Part shown: positions 9,330 to 22,439 of the stretch, piece after piece
How the letters are laid out: the number at the start of each line of letters is the position of its first letter
Position numbering within the stretch: the stretch's first letter is position 1
NCBI GenBank assembly: GCA_036583965.1
Contig: JAZBQD010000017.1
Span: forward strand, 29,644,310-29,708,309
DNA length: 64,000 bases
Source of the DNA: Prunella strophiata
Taxonomy: Eukaryota > Chordata > Aves > Passeriformes > Prunellidae
Direction: 5' to 3'
Position numbers and translations under genes: made by a program
The notes under the pieces: model-generated
What the model was told of the DNA's origin: nothing
What the model saw: the letters and a program-made list of their open reading frames with translations, nothing else
Database searches by the model: none

Positions 9330-9560
9330 TTGCTCGGTGCCACTGCCTTCCATGCTTCTGCTGCACCTGTGTTTTTTGAGCATAGCCGCTAGCGCAGCGC
9401 TGCCGAGCCCTGTGGCGATGGTGCGGTGGGAAGGGTCTGTCGGAGTGTGATTGTCACCTCACCAGAAGCCCCTCTGTGCGGAGGCCGCGGGCCGGCCCTG
9501 CCGCTGGGGGAAGGCAGGGCTTCTCCTGAGCAGATCCAGCTGCAGTGCGGGGCCCTCTTC
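9330..9560. promoter_or_regulatory. Isolated CpG-rich patch
   Basis: Within CpG-poor surroundings this patch contains GCCGCTAGCGCAGCGCTGCC and GGAGGCCGCGGGCCGGCCC plus several more CpGs. It lies about 1.3 kb past the JUN-like stop. It may be a small CpG island, a distal regulatory element or a GC-rich repeat remnant. No gene start is visible. Confidence 0.3.
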
Positions 9561-11506
9561 CCTCGTAGAAACTGTGCTAAAAACTCTGCTTGAACTCAGA
9601 GGCAAATCTTTCATGGGGATATGTGTCTGTGCCAGCTGGTGAAAAGGGGTAATCGTATGAGGAGCCAAGAAGGCATAGACATCTCTGTGTGTACAGCAAT
9701 TGCTCAGATGTGTTAAAGGCACTCAGGAGCTGGTAAACATCTCTTACCTCTTCTGAAGGCTACAGCTGATGATTTGAAATCCAGTAAGAATGGGATAGAC
9801 TCACGGTTTTTCATGCTTTTATTGGGGATATGTGAGTGCTATCTGTTCAGAAAGTTGAATTGCAGTAATCAAGTGTATGAGCTTTTCCTTTTAGTGCAGT
9901 CATTTCTGGCACATGTATGAAGTTATATGAGAATGCGTAGTGAGATGGCTCCGAGGATATTTCTTTTCTTAATGCATATGCAAATTAGGTAGAAGCCATA
10001 TTAATCATTGTATAACTGTTTGATCATGTCACCAGAGCCTTTTTTGGTGGTTGAAATGATTGCCTGTAACAGTACATTCTGCTGTTAGAATTACTAATGA
10101 GCAGATAAAAAAATATTTTATCTTAACACAGGTTCAAAGACTTCTTAGGGGCATTCTGAACCATACTGCATACAATCTGTAGCACTGCCTGTTATGTAAT
10201 AACTGGATGAAAAATATGTATTTTTCTTTGGTAGTCATCATCCATCTTCAAAGATGCTGCAAGTCTGGAGAAACTGATAAAAAACTTCTTTCCCCCCACA
10301 CTTAACTCTTTCCCTAGTGAGAAAGGTAAAGCTGCCTGGTAGATGTGAGATACTTCAGTGCATATGTAATGAGGTGGGGATTTTTTAAGGAATCCTGGAA
10401 AAAATCGTAAGAATTTTCGGGTGAGCACCTCTACTTTGGCCCTTGTCTTTTTAAGTGAGTGTAGGGCTAGGTAAACATCTTGTGGTGGAACACAGGACAA
10501 TGATAAATGCAGCTGTGCAATACTTCTTTACTTTCTTTTTAATTTCTGCTCATAATAAATTAGCAATATCCAACGAACATGGGGGATCCATAAGGCATGG
10601 GAAATCACTGCAGTTCCCCTTCCCAGACGTGGGCGAGGCTCTAGTAGGCTATAGTCTAGCAGGGTTAATGATGAGCTCCCCCTTTCCAGTATGATAATGT
10701 TAAAACTGAAAACCACCCCACATTACCTCACTTGCATTTGAACTTTCTGAAAGAACAGTCTCACACCCAGCATCTCAAAGACCTCATGTGGTAACTTCTT
10801 TGATAGCCTGCTTTCTGTTTAGCTGACATCTGTTCAGTGGTAGACGTGGTGACAGGCCAGCTCTCTTACCCTGATGACTGATGAGCGATTACTAGTGAGG
10901 CTGGCAGCTCCAGATCTCTGCCAGAGGCTACTGTTCTGGTAGTGGAGTTGTCCAAAAGAAATGTGTTTTCTGTAGAGTGATCAGTTACCTTCATAAATGC
11001 CTTTTTTTATCTGGCATTTAGGCTGAGAAACAGGATCTTACAATGACATGGCCAAAATTTGAGAATAGTGTTGGGATGGTCGGCTTTTTTTCCTGCTTGG
11101 ACTGGTTCTGCTAGAGGTTGCTGCATTTTTTGCAGATATTTGAGTGGAAAGCCTAAGCACCTAACACTTTAAACCAATGTAAAAAGACTCAGGAGTACTT
11201 ACCTGCTGCAGCTGTCAGACTTGATTGTTCCTGTCTTCTACAACGTATCAATACTCTGACTTTTAGCCCTGCAGTGTTCCTAAACCTTTAAATATGGCTT
11301 CTCTATTTTGTCTGCCTTGTTTCTTCAGTTTGTTGTTAAACATATGTGTCTTTTAGGTTTTTTGGTTTTCTGCCAAAAACTTTGGTCACTGTGAGACATT
11401 AAAAGATAGATACTGGGTAAAAAAATTTCAGACTGTTTATATGATTTGCATCCATGTAGCTCCTTTTCAGTAACTCCAAGCAAGTTGGCTGTGTATTACT
11501 GTAAGG

Positions 11507-11600
11507 AAAAAAAAAAAAAAAAAAAAAAAAGAAAACTATCAAAACCCCTCAAAAACAAAACCCAAAAAAAAGCAAACAAATTAAAATCCCAAAATAAAAC
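11507..11600. repeat. Poly(A) tract and A-rich low-complexity sequence
   Basis: A run of 24 A (11507-11530) continues into AAAACCC-type A-rich sequence. It could be the remnant tail of a retroposed sequence, but no source body was recognised upstream. Confidence 0.7.
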
Positions 11601-13948
11601 AGTCATGTTCACTGCTATCTCAGTGCTTTTTAGCATTTTTCTTCATTCTTCAAAACTACCATACTAGTGCACACTGTTTTCTAGTCCTTGCAAAGAACTC
11701 ATGCTGTGTGACTTGATTTGCAGGCTACCCTCGTACTTCCAATCTGGTTTTCAGTCCAGATGTGAACCCATGACAAACATCCCTCTTTGTTTCTTTGCCC
11801 CAGGTGTAATCTGCTCTGGAGACTAAATAGTCTCCTCTTTTGTCTGTTTTGGTTGCTGTATGCTTGCTCCTGTGCATATCAGTTTTTGCCCAGCAATTTT
11901 TGAATGCTTGAACCAATATCTTGGTTTAGATGTGAAGTGCCTTCTTATTTAGGTGCTACAGCAAAAGAGTTTGATTCATATATGGATTTGATTTATTTGA
12001 CTTGTTATCAGATCTTTTCTGTCTTGGGAAGTAGGAGGGGGAATGTTTTCAGTAAGAGAAGACTTGTTCACACCATCCTTGGGCAGAGGGTGGAGCCCCC
12101 ATCAGATCTGGCCCTGCTTGATGTGAGTGCAAGGAAGCCACTCTGATAACACTGACTCAAATGATGCCATAGCTAGGAAAACTGATTGGTTTGGTCTCCA
12201 GCATAATGAAGTCTGTTGGAATCACAAGCTCTCCAGACAGGTCCAAGTAGCTGGTGAGTTGTTCTTAAAATTTTTAATGTGTTTCCAGGTCGAGCCCATT
12301 TGGTATGCTTTCCAAAAGCAACTACTTTGCATACTTTGAGAATCATAGGTGTTTGGACATGATAAGTCCTGATCATGGTGAGGAGCAATTTTGCTGGTGA
12401 TGGTCATGTTTTCTGTTTTAGGACTTCAATGGTCTTCCAAAAGGTGAATATCTCAACACATCTGGACTCTTCTGAGAGACTCTTCTCTGATACTCAGTAG
12501 TCATAGTCACTACTGACTGTCATGCTCTGTTTGAGATCACAGGTGGCTCTATGACAGTTCTCTGTCATCTTGGTTTGTATTTGTATCTTTACAGAAGAAA
12601 GAGTCATGAGGCATCCTTCATTCCTTTAAATATCTGATTGACTCTCTGTCTCGCCTTTGACAAAGGAGTGACTTCAGGTTAAGCCCTGAGGCATTCTGCA
12701 GTTTGCAGCTGTTAAAGGAGAAATTGATTTGGCAACTAATTTTTAATCAGTTATATAAGTAACTGATGCTTCCCAAAATACTGGATAGCATTGTTTGATA
12801 GTATCTGAAATACAGGTGCATGCCCGGTCTGAATTACTGGTTGTGCTGAAAGTAATATCTTGGCTGCCATAACTGGAGTCTTAGCTATTTGAATCCAGCA
12901 GCTTCTTAGAGAAAATTTTTCTATATCTGAGATTAATATGCAAGAGGAAAAAACCCATCTGCTTGTAACATAGGTCATTCTTTGATGCATTTTATGTGTC
13001 AAGCTTCTGGAGTGCAAGTTAAAAAAAGAAAAGCAATGAGTAACATTTTCATTTATTCATATGTGCAGCTGTAACTGCTACTGGATGATTTTGCTCTTTC
13101 CTTACTTGATTCTCCAAGTTTCTATGTTTAGCAAGTAGACAAATTGAAGTATGACATATCAGTGTACATATTTGATTTGTACAAAGTCAATTCCATTTTT
13201 CCAGTTTTTTGTTTGAAGTTTTACTGTAAAAATGAGTGTTGAAGAGTTCTTACCCTCTTTTGATGCTCGTTGGTCGCTTCTTTTGATCAGTAGTTACTGC
13301 TGTAGTGACTCTGTAGTCACTGCTCATCTTCCAGCAGAGGTGGACAGTAAAATCTGTCAGGGATTCACCTCTTTCAGTATTTGGCAAGACCTGTATCAGC
13401 AGAAAAAATCTTGGATAGAAAGCTTTCACAGTGCATAATAATCCTGCAAATGTTAATTCATCCTTCTCATACCACAGTCACTTGCATCAGGGTTTAATGT
13501 ATCTGATGAAGAATGATAAATGATCCTGTGACAAAGTGCAGAATCTGAAGTTTGTAAGAACCTTGTTAATCTTGCCGCACATGGTGCAACTTCACTATGA
13601 AGATGTTTAATTAAATCTGAATACATGGAGACTCAGGCCTTTATGGTAAATTATGTGGGACAAGAGGTTTTAGTAATTCACGATTACTCCTCTCCAGTGT
13701 TTCAGAGATCTGTGTCTTTTTATCCTGTTTCACATATCTGTCTCTTTTTATCCTATGAAGTGTCTCGCAGCTGTTGCTGCTGTGAAACTTCTCTCTTCAT
13801 AACTACTCAGTAGTTTGGAGGCAGGACAGAAGCAACTTCTCCATAAACTGGTCACGTGTGACAAGCTAAATGTAGGTTTCTGAGAAATGCTGCAACAGTG
13901 AGTGCACAGTGCTGTTGTTTGCGTGTTGCTAAAAGAGTCTAGAAATGT

Positions 13949-13988
13949 ATTCACATAAATCATAAGGAGATTCACATAAATCATAAGG
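13949..13988. repeat. 21-bp tandem duplication
   Basis: ATTCACATAAATCATAAGG occurs twice in direct succession with a period of 21 bp. This is a local slippage or duplication event in intergenic DNA. Confidence 0.85.
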
Positions 13989-15670
13989 CATCCTCTTGCC
14001 TTGCTACAGGCATCGATCCTTGCACTTCGCCTTAGTCTGGGAGCACTTTTTCCTAAGCTATTGCATACCTGAAGACTTGCTTTCTGCATCAGCATAGTCA
14101 CAAACCGGATCTCTGCTTGGATGTTGAAACAGTTGGCTTCAAACGGGTCAGTCAGAATGTCTTGCTCTAGTTGTCTTTGAAGGGTCCCACTGGGGAAACA
14201 GTGGTGGGGAGGAAGGAAACCAATGTAGGATCTGTATCTTCACACCAGTGCTGTGTGTTGAAATGCAACTTTCGGTTGAGTAGTCTTGACAAAAGTGTGT
14301 TACTGATGTAAAAACTCTGAATCTTGATCTTGTGTCTGCAGGGGACATGAGTTCTTGTGCTGGAGTCCTGTTTGGGCGGTATCCTCTCAAGTCAGTGAGG
14401 ACTAACTGAAGAAACAGCAAATCCAGCCTTTATGAACTAATTCTTCTGAAGCACAGATACCTGGAAAAGCATGTCGAGGTGTTGTGTGTAGACATCAGCA
14501 TGCATAGAGAAGGGGATGGCCGAAGGAAGGAACTGGGATTTTCTTAGCTGCAACAGTGCACACTGGGGTTTTTCATATGCTTTTGTTGTGGTCAAATTCT
14601 TCCAGAAGAAGACTAAGCTGCATTTCTGTGTATGATCACAAGGTGATTTTTTAGATTTCCAGTCAAATTGGAGGACTTTCAAGCCTTGCAATGCTAAATT
14701 AACACAAAAAGAGAACTTACTTTGAAGTCGCATTTAGCCTTAATGTTATCTGAAATGCTGCAGTTCATGTGTAGTAGTTTACTATGAGGTGAAATTATGA
14801 TTATCATAAATAATGTTTTAAAGTAGTCACCCTAAATAATTACCTACATGATGTTTGCTTTTTTGTGTGCTGTCAAAAAGTCTCTATCCATAGCATAGCT
14901 ATCTGTGAATTGAGCTTTGCTCTCAATTTCTAGTACTAGTGAAAAACAGGGTATGCAATAGTTTCAGGAGTAAATGTTCTGGCTAAATATTCTGGCTAAA
15001 GAATCACCATTTCTGTAGGAATGCTTTGAAGTGATGGTTGGGTTTGAAGCCTTGCTGACATGGAGATAATAGATATGACCAATTCACTGTGCACTAATAC
15101 ACTGCTAGATTCTGATATTTAGCACACTGCTGTTACTTGCTGGTTAAGAACCAAGTATGGGTGGAATTGTAAGTCACCTAAATAGGGTCCATGCAGCCTT
15201 GGAGAGCTGTCTTGCTGGAGATCAGTAACAGACTCCCATCCCATACAAGGAGGAGGAGAAAAATCATTGGTTGCAGTCTCTGTTTTGGTTTTGCAAGTTC
15301 AATTACTTTTTTTGGTTTAATCCTGTTTTACTCTTATCTCAAAATTTATTTGTATAAATTTGAAAACCTTTCTAATAAGTATCTTGAAGCATGTCTTGCA
15401 ACTGTTCAATTTCAATCAGTAGTTGTCCAACTGTATTACTTCTGTCATAGATGGAGAAAGCTGAAGCTGTTAAGAGTCAGGCTTCTCACTGCATCCCCAT
15501 TCTTAAACAATGGTCCAAAGAGGTGAAAAATCATGACCAATAGCTTGAACTCTGAGGGGTTGTTTGATACCATTTTTTGTCCTCTTCAGAGAGCTTCCCA
15601 CTGCCGCAAGGGATGTGTCCCTCCTGCCTCATATGGAAAATTGACCTTTAAGAACTAACTGTTTTAAAAT

Positions 15671-15697
15671 AACTAACTAACTAACTGACTAACTAAA
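15671..15697. repeat. (AACT)n microsatellite
   Basis: About six AACT units with one GACT variant. Confidence 0.85.
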
Positions 15698-17277
15698 CAT
15701 AGTCTTCTGGTACATGCTGAGCAATTTGAAAGATAACATACTGAACTTGACAATCTTTCTCACACCTCTGTTTCATAAATCTTCAGATTTTCTTGTAAAG
15801 CAGGACACAAGCAATGGAGTAGTGTCAAATAAAGTTAGTGTGCTGTTCCAGAGAATGTATTTTGGATAGTCTCCTTCTTTTTCCCTAGTAAAAGCTATGG
15901 AAAGAGAGCAATAGAAGATACTGATATATAACTTACTGTTCTTCACAAGTAGAGACAGATTTTGAATTCTTGGATTTTTCCAACTTTTACCATTCTGTCT
16001 TTTAACATCCTTCATGGGAAGGTGACAGAAATAGTGAGGAAATACTATTAGGGAGTTAAATGTTCTTGTTATATCTAATGTCACGTAAGTTAGTGCCATA
16101 AAGTAGCTAGGACACCTATTTATGGTCCGCAAGATGACACCTTCAGAACAGGGATTCCTAAAATGCTGCCAAAGTGTTTTTATCAATCCAAACCATTTTG
16201 TGCCAGTCACTAAAACGGTATTGTAAATCCTTGTGATTTATGACAGTCTTTGTGTGCACCCTATAAATGAAATCACCGCACAAGCCAGTATGTCCCCATG
16301 GTATGATACCAGTTTCCCAGCAGGCCTAATAAAGTTTACTTCTTTATTCCTTTCCCCACTGGTAGTAGTTAGTGATGATGGTCTAAGTTATCAGTACCAG
16401 GAAGGAGAAAAAAAATGGAATCCAAGGAAAAAATAATACTTATGTCTGAAACAGTATTTATTGGTAGTATTTGTTGTATGTTTAAGTAGCAGATAATTAA
16501 GACTGCTCTTCAGAATGCTTTTTAACTTACTTTGTTTTGTTATTACTGCCTAAGTGTCTTCTAAATGTCTCTTCTTTAGAAACTGTACCCCTGCCTGTTC
16601 AGTGATGACTAGTGATTTCACAGTTACCTTTATTTATTTAAAGCCATGGAAACCACCATACTGAAATGTCACCAAGTAAAGCCCAGGTGACTGGGTGACT
16701 GCATGCTGACTGGTAATGCAAAGGTCTGCTCTCTAATAAAATGCAGCCCATGAAGGATGAGCTCCAAAAGGCAGCTACGCCCTGTCTTCAAGCATTTGCT
16801 CTAATTTCAAGGCTTTACCCTGTGGTGTTGCTCAATGTGCAACAAAACAAGTTCTTGCGAGCCCCTTGGGCATTCCTTCACGTGTAACAAATTAAATATT
16901 CAGGCTTTGTTAACTCTCCCACATGCCCCCCAAGAAAAAAACCTAACCAAACCAAAACCAACAGAATCAAACCCAAACCCGAAACAAAAGGCCCAACATA
17001 AGTATATATTGGAGAATTGTTTTGCTTTGTTGCAAAGTGCTGTTAATTACAGAGACGCTTAGTGCAGTTCTGACATGTGAGCCATCAATCTGAACACTCC
17101 CAACAGTGATTTTGCTTTGGTTGTGCTTTGCTACTTTGTACAGGACAAAGGGAAGGGAGTAAGTGTTGCAATATAGTATTGTGCAATTCTTGACTTTTAA
17201 ATAGAAAATGATAGGCAAGTCTGCATAGTCTTGTACACCAAAATTTAGCCACTCATTTTTGCCACTCCCACTCTTCC

Positions 17278-17341
17278 TAATCAGGAATACTGGCTAATCA
17301 GGAATACTGGCTAATCAGGAATACTAATCAGGTATACTGGC
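17278..17341. repeat. 17-bp tandem repeat, about four copies
   Basis: The unit TAATCAGGAATACTGGC is repeated twice perfectly, then once truncated by 4 bases (TAATCAGGAATAC) and once with a single substitution (GGTATAC). Confidence 0.9.
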
Positions 17342-18532
17342 TTCTTAAGGTCAAAAACAGAGAAGGGGGAAAAGGGTAGAGAGATTAAGAGATGGCAGTA
17401 CCAGGGATATCCTGCTGTGAAGGGCCTTGAGCTTCCTTGGCCTTAAAACTCAATCTGTAAGGTTACCTCTAGTTTATGATATCTGAAGGTAATTCTTAGA
17501 CTCCCAGTACAGCATCTTACCAGGAAAGGCAGCTGGGTCTGCATTGCTGAATAAGTCTTTTGGTGAAGTAGCTCTTCAGTTTTCTGTGTTTTTCCATCTG
17601 TGGAGTTGCAGCACGTTGTTCCAGGGCAGTTTCTCTTTCCTGTAGTGTCTCATCTAAAGATGGCTTGTTGTTCCTTCAGTTTCTGCCTACACTGAAAAAA
17701 CTTTCTGAGGTTTGGGGGACCACACATGTGCCCTCACTGTGTGGTGTTTGTGATGGCTAATCTTATATGCCTTGAAAGAGATCCCCTTAGAAAGGAGTAG
17801 CTCCAGTTAGGTGAAGACCGGGAAAGATTAATTTAATAATTCTTTGTGCAGTATGTCTTTCTGTCAGTTCAACGGAGGAACTAACTCCCTTCAGATAAAG
17901 GAGAGGTCTTGAGCAATAGGACCCAGCTTTGAAAACCCTTGATGGTTTCTGGTTCTTGCTGAGCTTCTGTGATGCAGAAAACACTTAAGGATCTGCATTA
18001 CTATAATCACAATACCTTGCAATGTCGTGGGCTGGGCTGCTGGTAGTATCATGCAAGTTCTGTGGTCCTTACTGGGATTCATGCCACATGCTGATTAACA
18101 GAATAAGGTATTTCCTGTAAAGGGCAAGAATCCCCCCCTGCTGTGTCACCACCAGCATTTCCAAGCTCTCTTTTTGTCCAAAAGAGGTGTGAGCAAATTG
18201 CTGCTTCCTACAGTTCTTCAGTCAAAGCTAGTTCTTCATAGGCCTTCAGGCATGGCGTTGAAACTTTCTCCTTCAGGGTAGCTCTTCAAAATGAAAGGTG
18301 GAAGCAGTGCAGTTCAAACTGGGCTTTGCTCTTCCAACAGCTTACATGCAACTAGTTGGTGGGTGGGTGGGTGTCTGTCTACATCCTTTCTTGGGTTTTT
18401 TTAAAGTTGGGTTTATGTGTACATTCTTACTCTGCCTTACTAAATTAGCTGGCACAGAGGAAGCCTCTGAGAAACCCTTTAAAAATCTCTGCTTATGGTA
18501 GAATTTTTAAAAATTGCAGCATGTGAATAAAT

Positions 18533-18672
18533 TAAAAAAACCCAACAAAACAAAATAAAAAACCAAACAAAAAAACCCCCACAAAACAACAACAACAACA
18601 ACAACAACCCACCAAAACAAACAAACAAAAAAGAACCACACAAAAGCAACCCAAAACAGACAATAAAACAAA
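18533..18672. repeat. A-rich / (CAA)n low-complexity tract
   Basis: About 140 bp are composed almost only of A and C, including nine CAA units near 18587-18610. The minus-strand open frame here (VVVVVV, FFF) is an artefact of it. Confidence 0.85.
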
Positions 18673-19832
18673 TAACTCTGTATGGATATCATAGACCTGA
18701 TTGATTTTGGGAAGTCTTCAAACAGGTATGCTGGCAAGGGCATTGCACACAAATGGAGATAAAAGTGAAACAAAATTGAGTAGCTACTCATTTGCTGGAT
18801 TTGATCAGGAGAGATTTTAAAGGACACTTCTGAGACCTTTTTTTCTGATGTGGTGATTTTTTAAAATGTAAACAAGCTACAGGGCTTAACAACTGAGGAT
18901 TATGTCCATTGTAATTTTTTTACATTACTTTTACTAACTGTATTATATTCAAAATACTTATTTCTGAGACAAAGTGGACGATACTAGTGGGCATCTTGCA
19001 CTTGATTAAATGTAAAACATTTTCTTAATTTAGTGATGTGTTTAGGAGAATACTGTAATTTACTGAATATACAACAGTGATGACTGTGTTTACAATAATT
19101 TAAAAATTCCTACTGTTCAGTGGTAGCCAACTTGTTTGAGAATTGAAAGTAAGGCATACTGCAACTGGCAATCTTGGAAAAATTAATGCTGCTACCACTA
19201 AATACTGTGGGATGGATGCTGTGGGTTTAAATGGCAGCAGGATTGTATTCCAAGCCTCTGTCTTAAGTACTTAATGACTAAAAGGCGACTTGCCTTGTGC
19301 TCATTTATGTATCCCTGTGTGTAGTACATCAGTTAGAAATCTGTTAATGATTGATTTGTAACATTAGGACCTTTATGGAGATCACAGTGGGGTTTTTGTT
19401 TGTTTTTGTTTGTGAGCAGACACTTAGACATTTTGGAATGTATAACATTGATCCTTGTGCTGGAATTGTTTACATGCAAAAATGTATTTATGATTTTTTG
19501 CAAACTGCAATGTGCAATTTTGTACATGTGTTTTAAACTACAGAGTTTATAAGGAAGATATTGTATGTACAGTACTTGGACATGAGTATTATTTCTTTGA
19601 TATAAATATCTAGAGGAAAATTAAAATTGCTTTATATTCATATTTTTGGCTGTGTTTTTTATTTTTCCAGCAAGAAATTTAAAAGTCGATTTAAAGCATA
19701 GTGGTTTAGGCTTTTTAAAAAGTACCTTTAAATTGTGCCTGATACACTGCTTCCTTTGACTGTGTCATACTGAAGTGCAAGGAGAGACGAATTTCTTGTT
19801 GTAAAAATGTTGCTCTTTGGGATGACTTCCCT

Positions 19833-19866
19833 ATATATGTGTGTGTGTGTGTGTGTGTATGTATAT
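19833..19866. repeat. (GT)n microsatellite
   Basis: About ten perfect GT units are flanked by TATATA and GTATAT. Confidence 0.9.
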
Positions 19867-20214
19867 TCCCTTTATATATGAGTGCAATTGCAACTCATAA
19901 ATTAAACTATAAAGAGCAAAAGAAGAGAAGAGACAGTCCAGCTCTGATGATATCAGATTTCAGGCCCTTGCTAAGAAAAGCTGACTGGAGTCATCAGCAC
20001 TATGGCATTGGTCTCCAGTTACCCATGTCTTGACTTCTGTGGTACAACAGAACAAGTGGCAGTAAAACATTTTTGCAAATGTAACTGCACTGAACCACAT
20101 CTGGAGTAAATCTTGAAATGAGGAGTTTATTTTTCTTTCCTATGATCAATGTTCTTATGCAAATTGATCCATCTTGACATATTCCTGAAGGAGAGCTACT
20201 CGGTAAACATCTGC

Positions 20215-20470
20215 ACGTGCTGAAAACACTTCTGAAGTCTCAGTTGAAAGCTCCCGTGCTCGGGAAGGGCAGCCCTGCCTTCCGGATACATCCTTTCGAG
20301 CGAGTGACGCTGGGCGGAGTGAGCGCCAAGCCCCACCAAGAATGCTCCGAGGATGCCAAATGGAAGTGGGTGCTGAGAAGCGCGGCAGTGCCGGTGGCTC
20401 TGGCTGCGCCGGCGCACAGCTGGACCCTGGCTTTTCTCTGGAGTGCGTGGGTTCCAGGTCTGGCACTGAA
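20215..20470. promoter_or_regulatory. Isolated CpG-rich patch in the gene-poor interval
   Basis: Around 250 bp rich in CpG (for example TTTCGAGCGAGTGACGCTGG and GCTGCGCCGGCGCACAGC) lie in CpG-poor surroundings. A CACGTG E-box is at about 20214-20219. Both strands are open (87 and 103 codons), as GC-rich DNA often is, with no recognisable protein family. It may be an orphan CpG island, an enhancer, or the first exon of a noncoding RNA. Confidence 0.3.
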
Positions 20471-22439
20471 GAAACAGTAGAGGGAATGTTTTTTTTCTGG
20501 TTTAAGATACGAATGCTAGGATTTCAGACGCATGACAAAGCTGGGGGAGGGGAGGGGAAGGAAGCTGTAAGCACACTGTCGTTGGAGCTGCTGCATGTTG
20601 GCACTTAGGTTTATGACCACATAATCAGTTTGGTGTAGGATTACTGTGACTTCTAAATGTGAACCGTGCCTCCTTCAGTGCTCTGGGAGTTGTTTAATGC
20701 TTTTTAATCTCCATGTTGTGCATGGCTTCAAGCTGTGTTTCACACATGCTAGTCAGACCATTCCTTGCAGATTTCCACTAAAGACAGCACTGTAGCACTG
20801 TTGCAATAATCTTCCTGCTTTCCAAATTAATTGCAGTGGGGAAGTAGAACAACAAACTGGTGTGTGCCTTTAATGATTTGATAGATGTTTGAGGGTACTG
20901 TTAATTTTCTATGTCAATTTGAACTTAAGAGCATAGGAAAAGTTTTGAATATGTGGTATACAAGTCTACTTGTTCTCTTTAAGCTTTGAGTTCCTCTAGC
21001 ACTGAGTGCCTCAGAATGGTGCCTTCAGAAGTGCTCAGGAACAACATAGTTGAGACTGATTGCTCTTTATTATCCAGAGGGTGTGGAATAAAGGTGGGTG
21101 CTTTGCACTGGTTGAATAACCTGCAAGATTGTGTTCAGGTTTTCTTTTTCTTCTGGGAATGTCCCTTTCTTCTCCCTCTCTGTCTTGGGGTTCCTTGCAA
21201 GAGTGAAACAGATATGGCTCTTGCACAAAACCACAGTTCTAACATAGAACAGGAACTCAAAATTTATTCCTGAGCACCACACATCCTCCAGACTAGGGGA
21301 GGCAAAGTCCCACTGGTTCTCTTGCAGCCTATTGTTTCTTTTCCTTCAGCCAGGGTGACTGAGGTTCTGGCATAGGCTGTTCAGGAAGGTCTGACAGCTT
21401 CATCAGTTGCCTGAAGTCAAATAGTAGGTGACACAAAAAAGCTGTGAACTTCTCTCACTTGTCCTGATGTGAGCTGGTTACTTTCTGTTTCATCTATAGC
21501 TGGCTGCATTAAAGTAATTTCTAAGTTTTCCCTTTCTCTGGTGTGACATAATAAAGTGGAAGGTATGACATGCTGGTCACATTGGGTTTCCCCCCACCAA
21601 CTGTAAATTAGGTCATGAAATGTAAATTACAAGATTTGGGCAGACGTTTCTGAGCCATTCTGCCAAATCTGAAATTCCTGCTGTTGTCATTTTTGCTACA
21701 ACTCTCAAATGTCAGCCCCAGAAAGACCCAGCTGCAGGGTGGATAGAGAGTTAATGACTGTAACTGATGGATTCATCAGTTCAAGGAGGCAGCTGGATGG
21801 ATGTCAGCCTGTGGACAGCAAGTTGGGCAGGGCTGGAGACCTGATTCCTGAGATTCCAAGTTGCAAAGGCCATGTATCACAAGATACCTTGGATACATGT
21901 AATGCCCCATGATACGACTGCTATGTGCAATGCATTGTAATGGTTGAATTCTGGAGGGTGTCTCAAAGCTCATTCTTCAGGTATCCAGTTACCCAGACCA
22001 GGATATGCAGGAGAAAACAAATAGAGCAAACAGAACATATAATTTCTGACCCCTACCTTGTAGCTTTTAGTAATCCATGGGGGCACCTGGAGTCAGCCAT
22101 TCTCTGAGCCATACTTTTGAGTTAAAAGGGCTCCTGCTCTGCTCTGACCTGGCAGTACCTGTAGCCACATCATCATGTTACCTCCAACACAGCAGCAGCT
22201 CTGAACACCTCACTACCTGAGGTAGATATGTCTGGGTTCAAATGTTCATCCTTTGCTTATTTTCTTGCTCATTTTTTGTGTGTTTGTTTTCTTTAATCAA
22301 ACAAGTTTTTTTTTTTCCTTTGGACCTGATAGAATAGGTCCAGTTTCCATAAGGAGCAGAACATCAAAAAGCTCAGTCATCCACCTGAAAGGACTATGAA
22401 ATGGGTTTTTGGCTGTAGCTATTACATCAGTTTGAGAGG

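Larger units (their letters stand above)
9086..22439. other. Intergenic interval downstream of the JUN-like gene
   Basis: This is AT-rich DNA without recognisable protein genes. Open frames are at most about 145 codons, occur on both strands and show no family motifs. It contains the microsatellites, short tandem duplications and two CpG-rich patches listed separately. No tRNA or other structured RNA was recognised. Unclassified old transposon remnants are possible. Confidence 0.6.
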
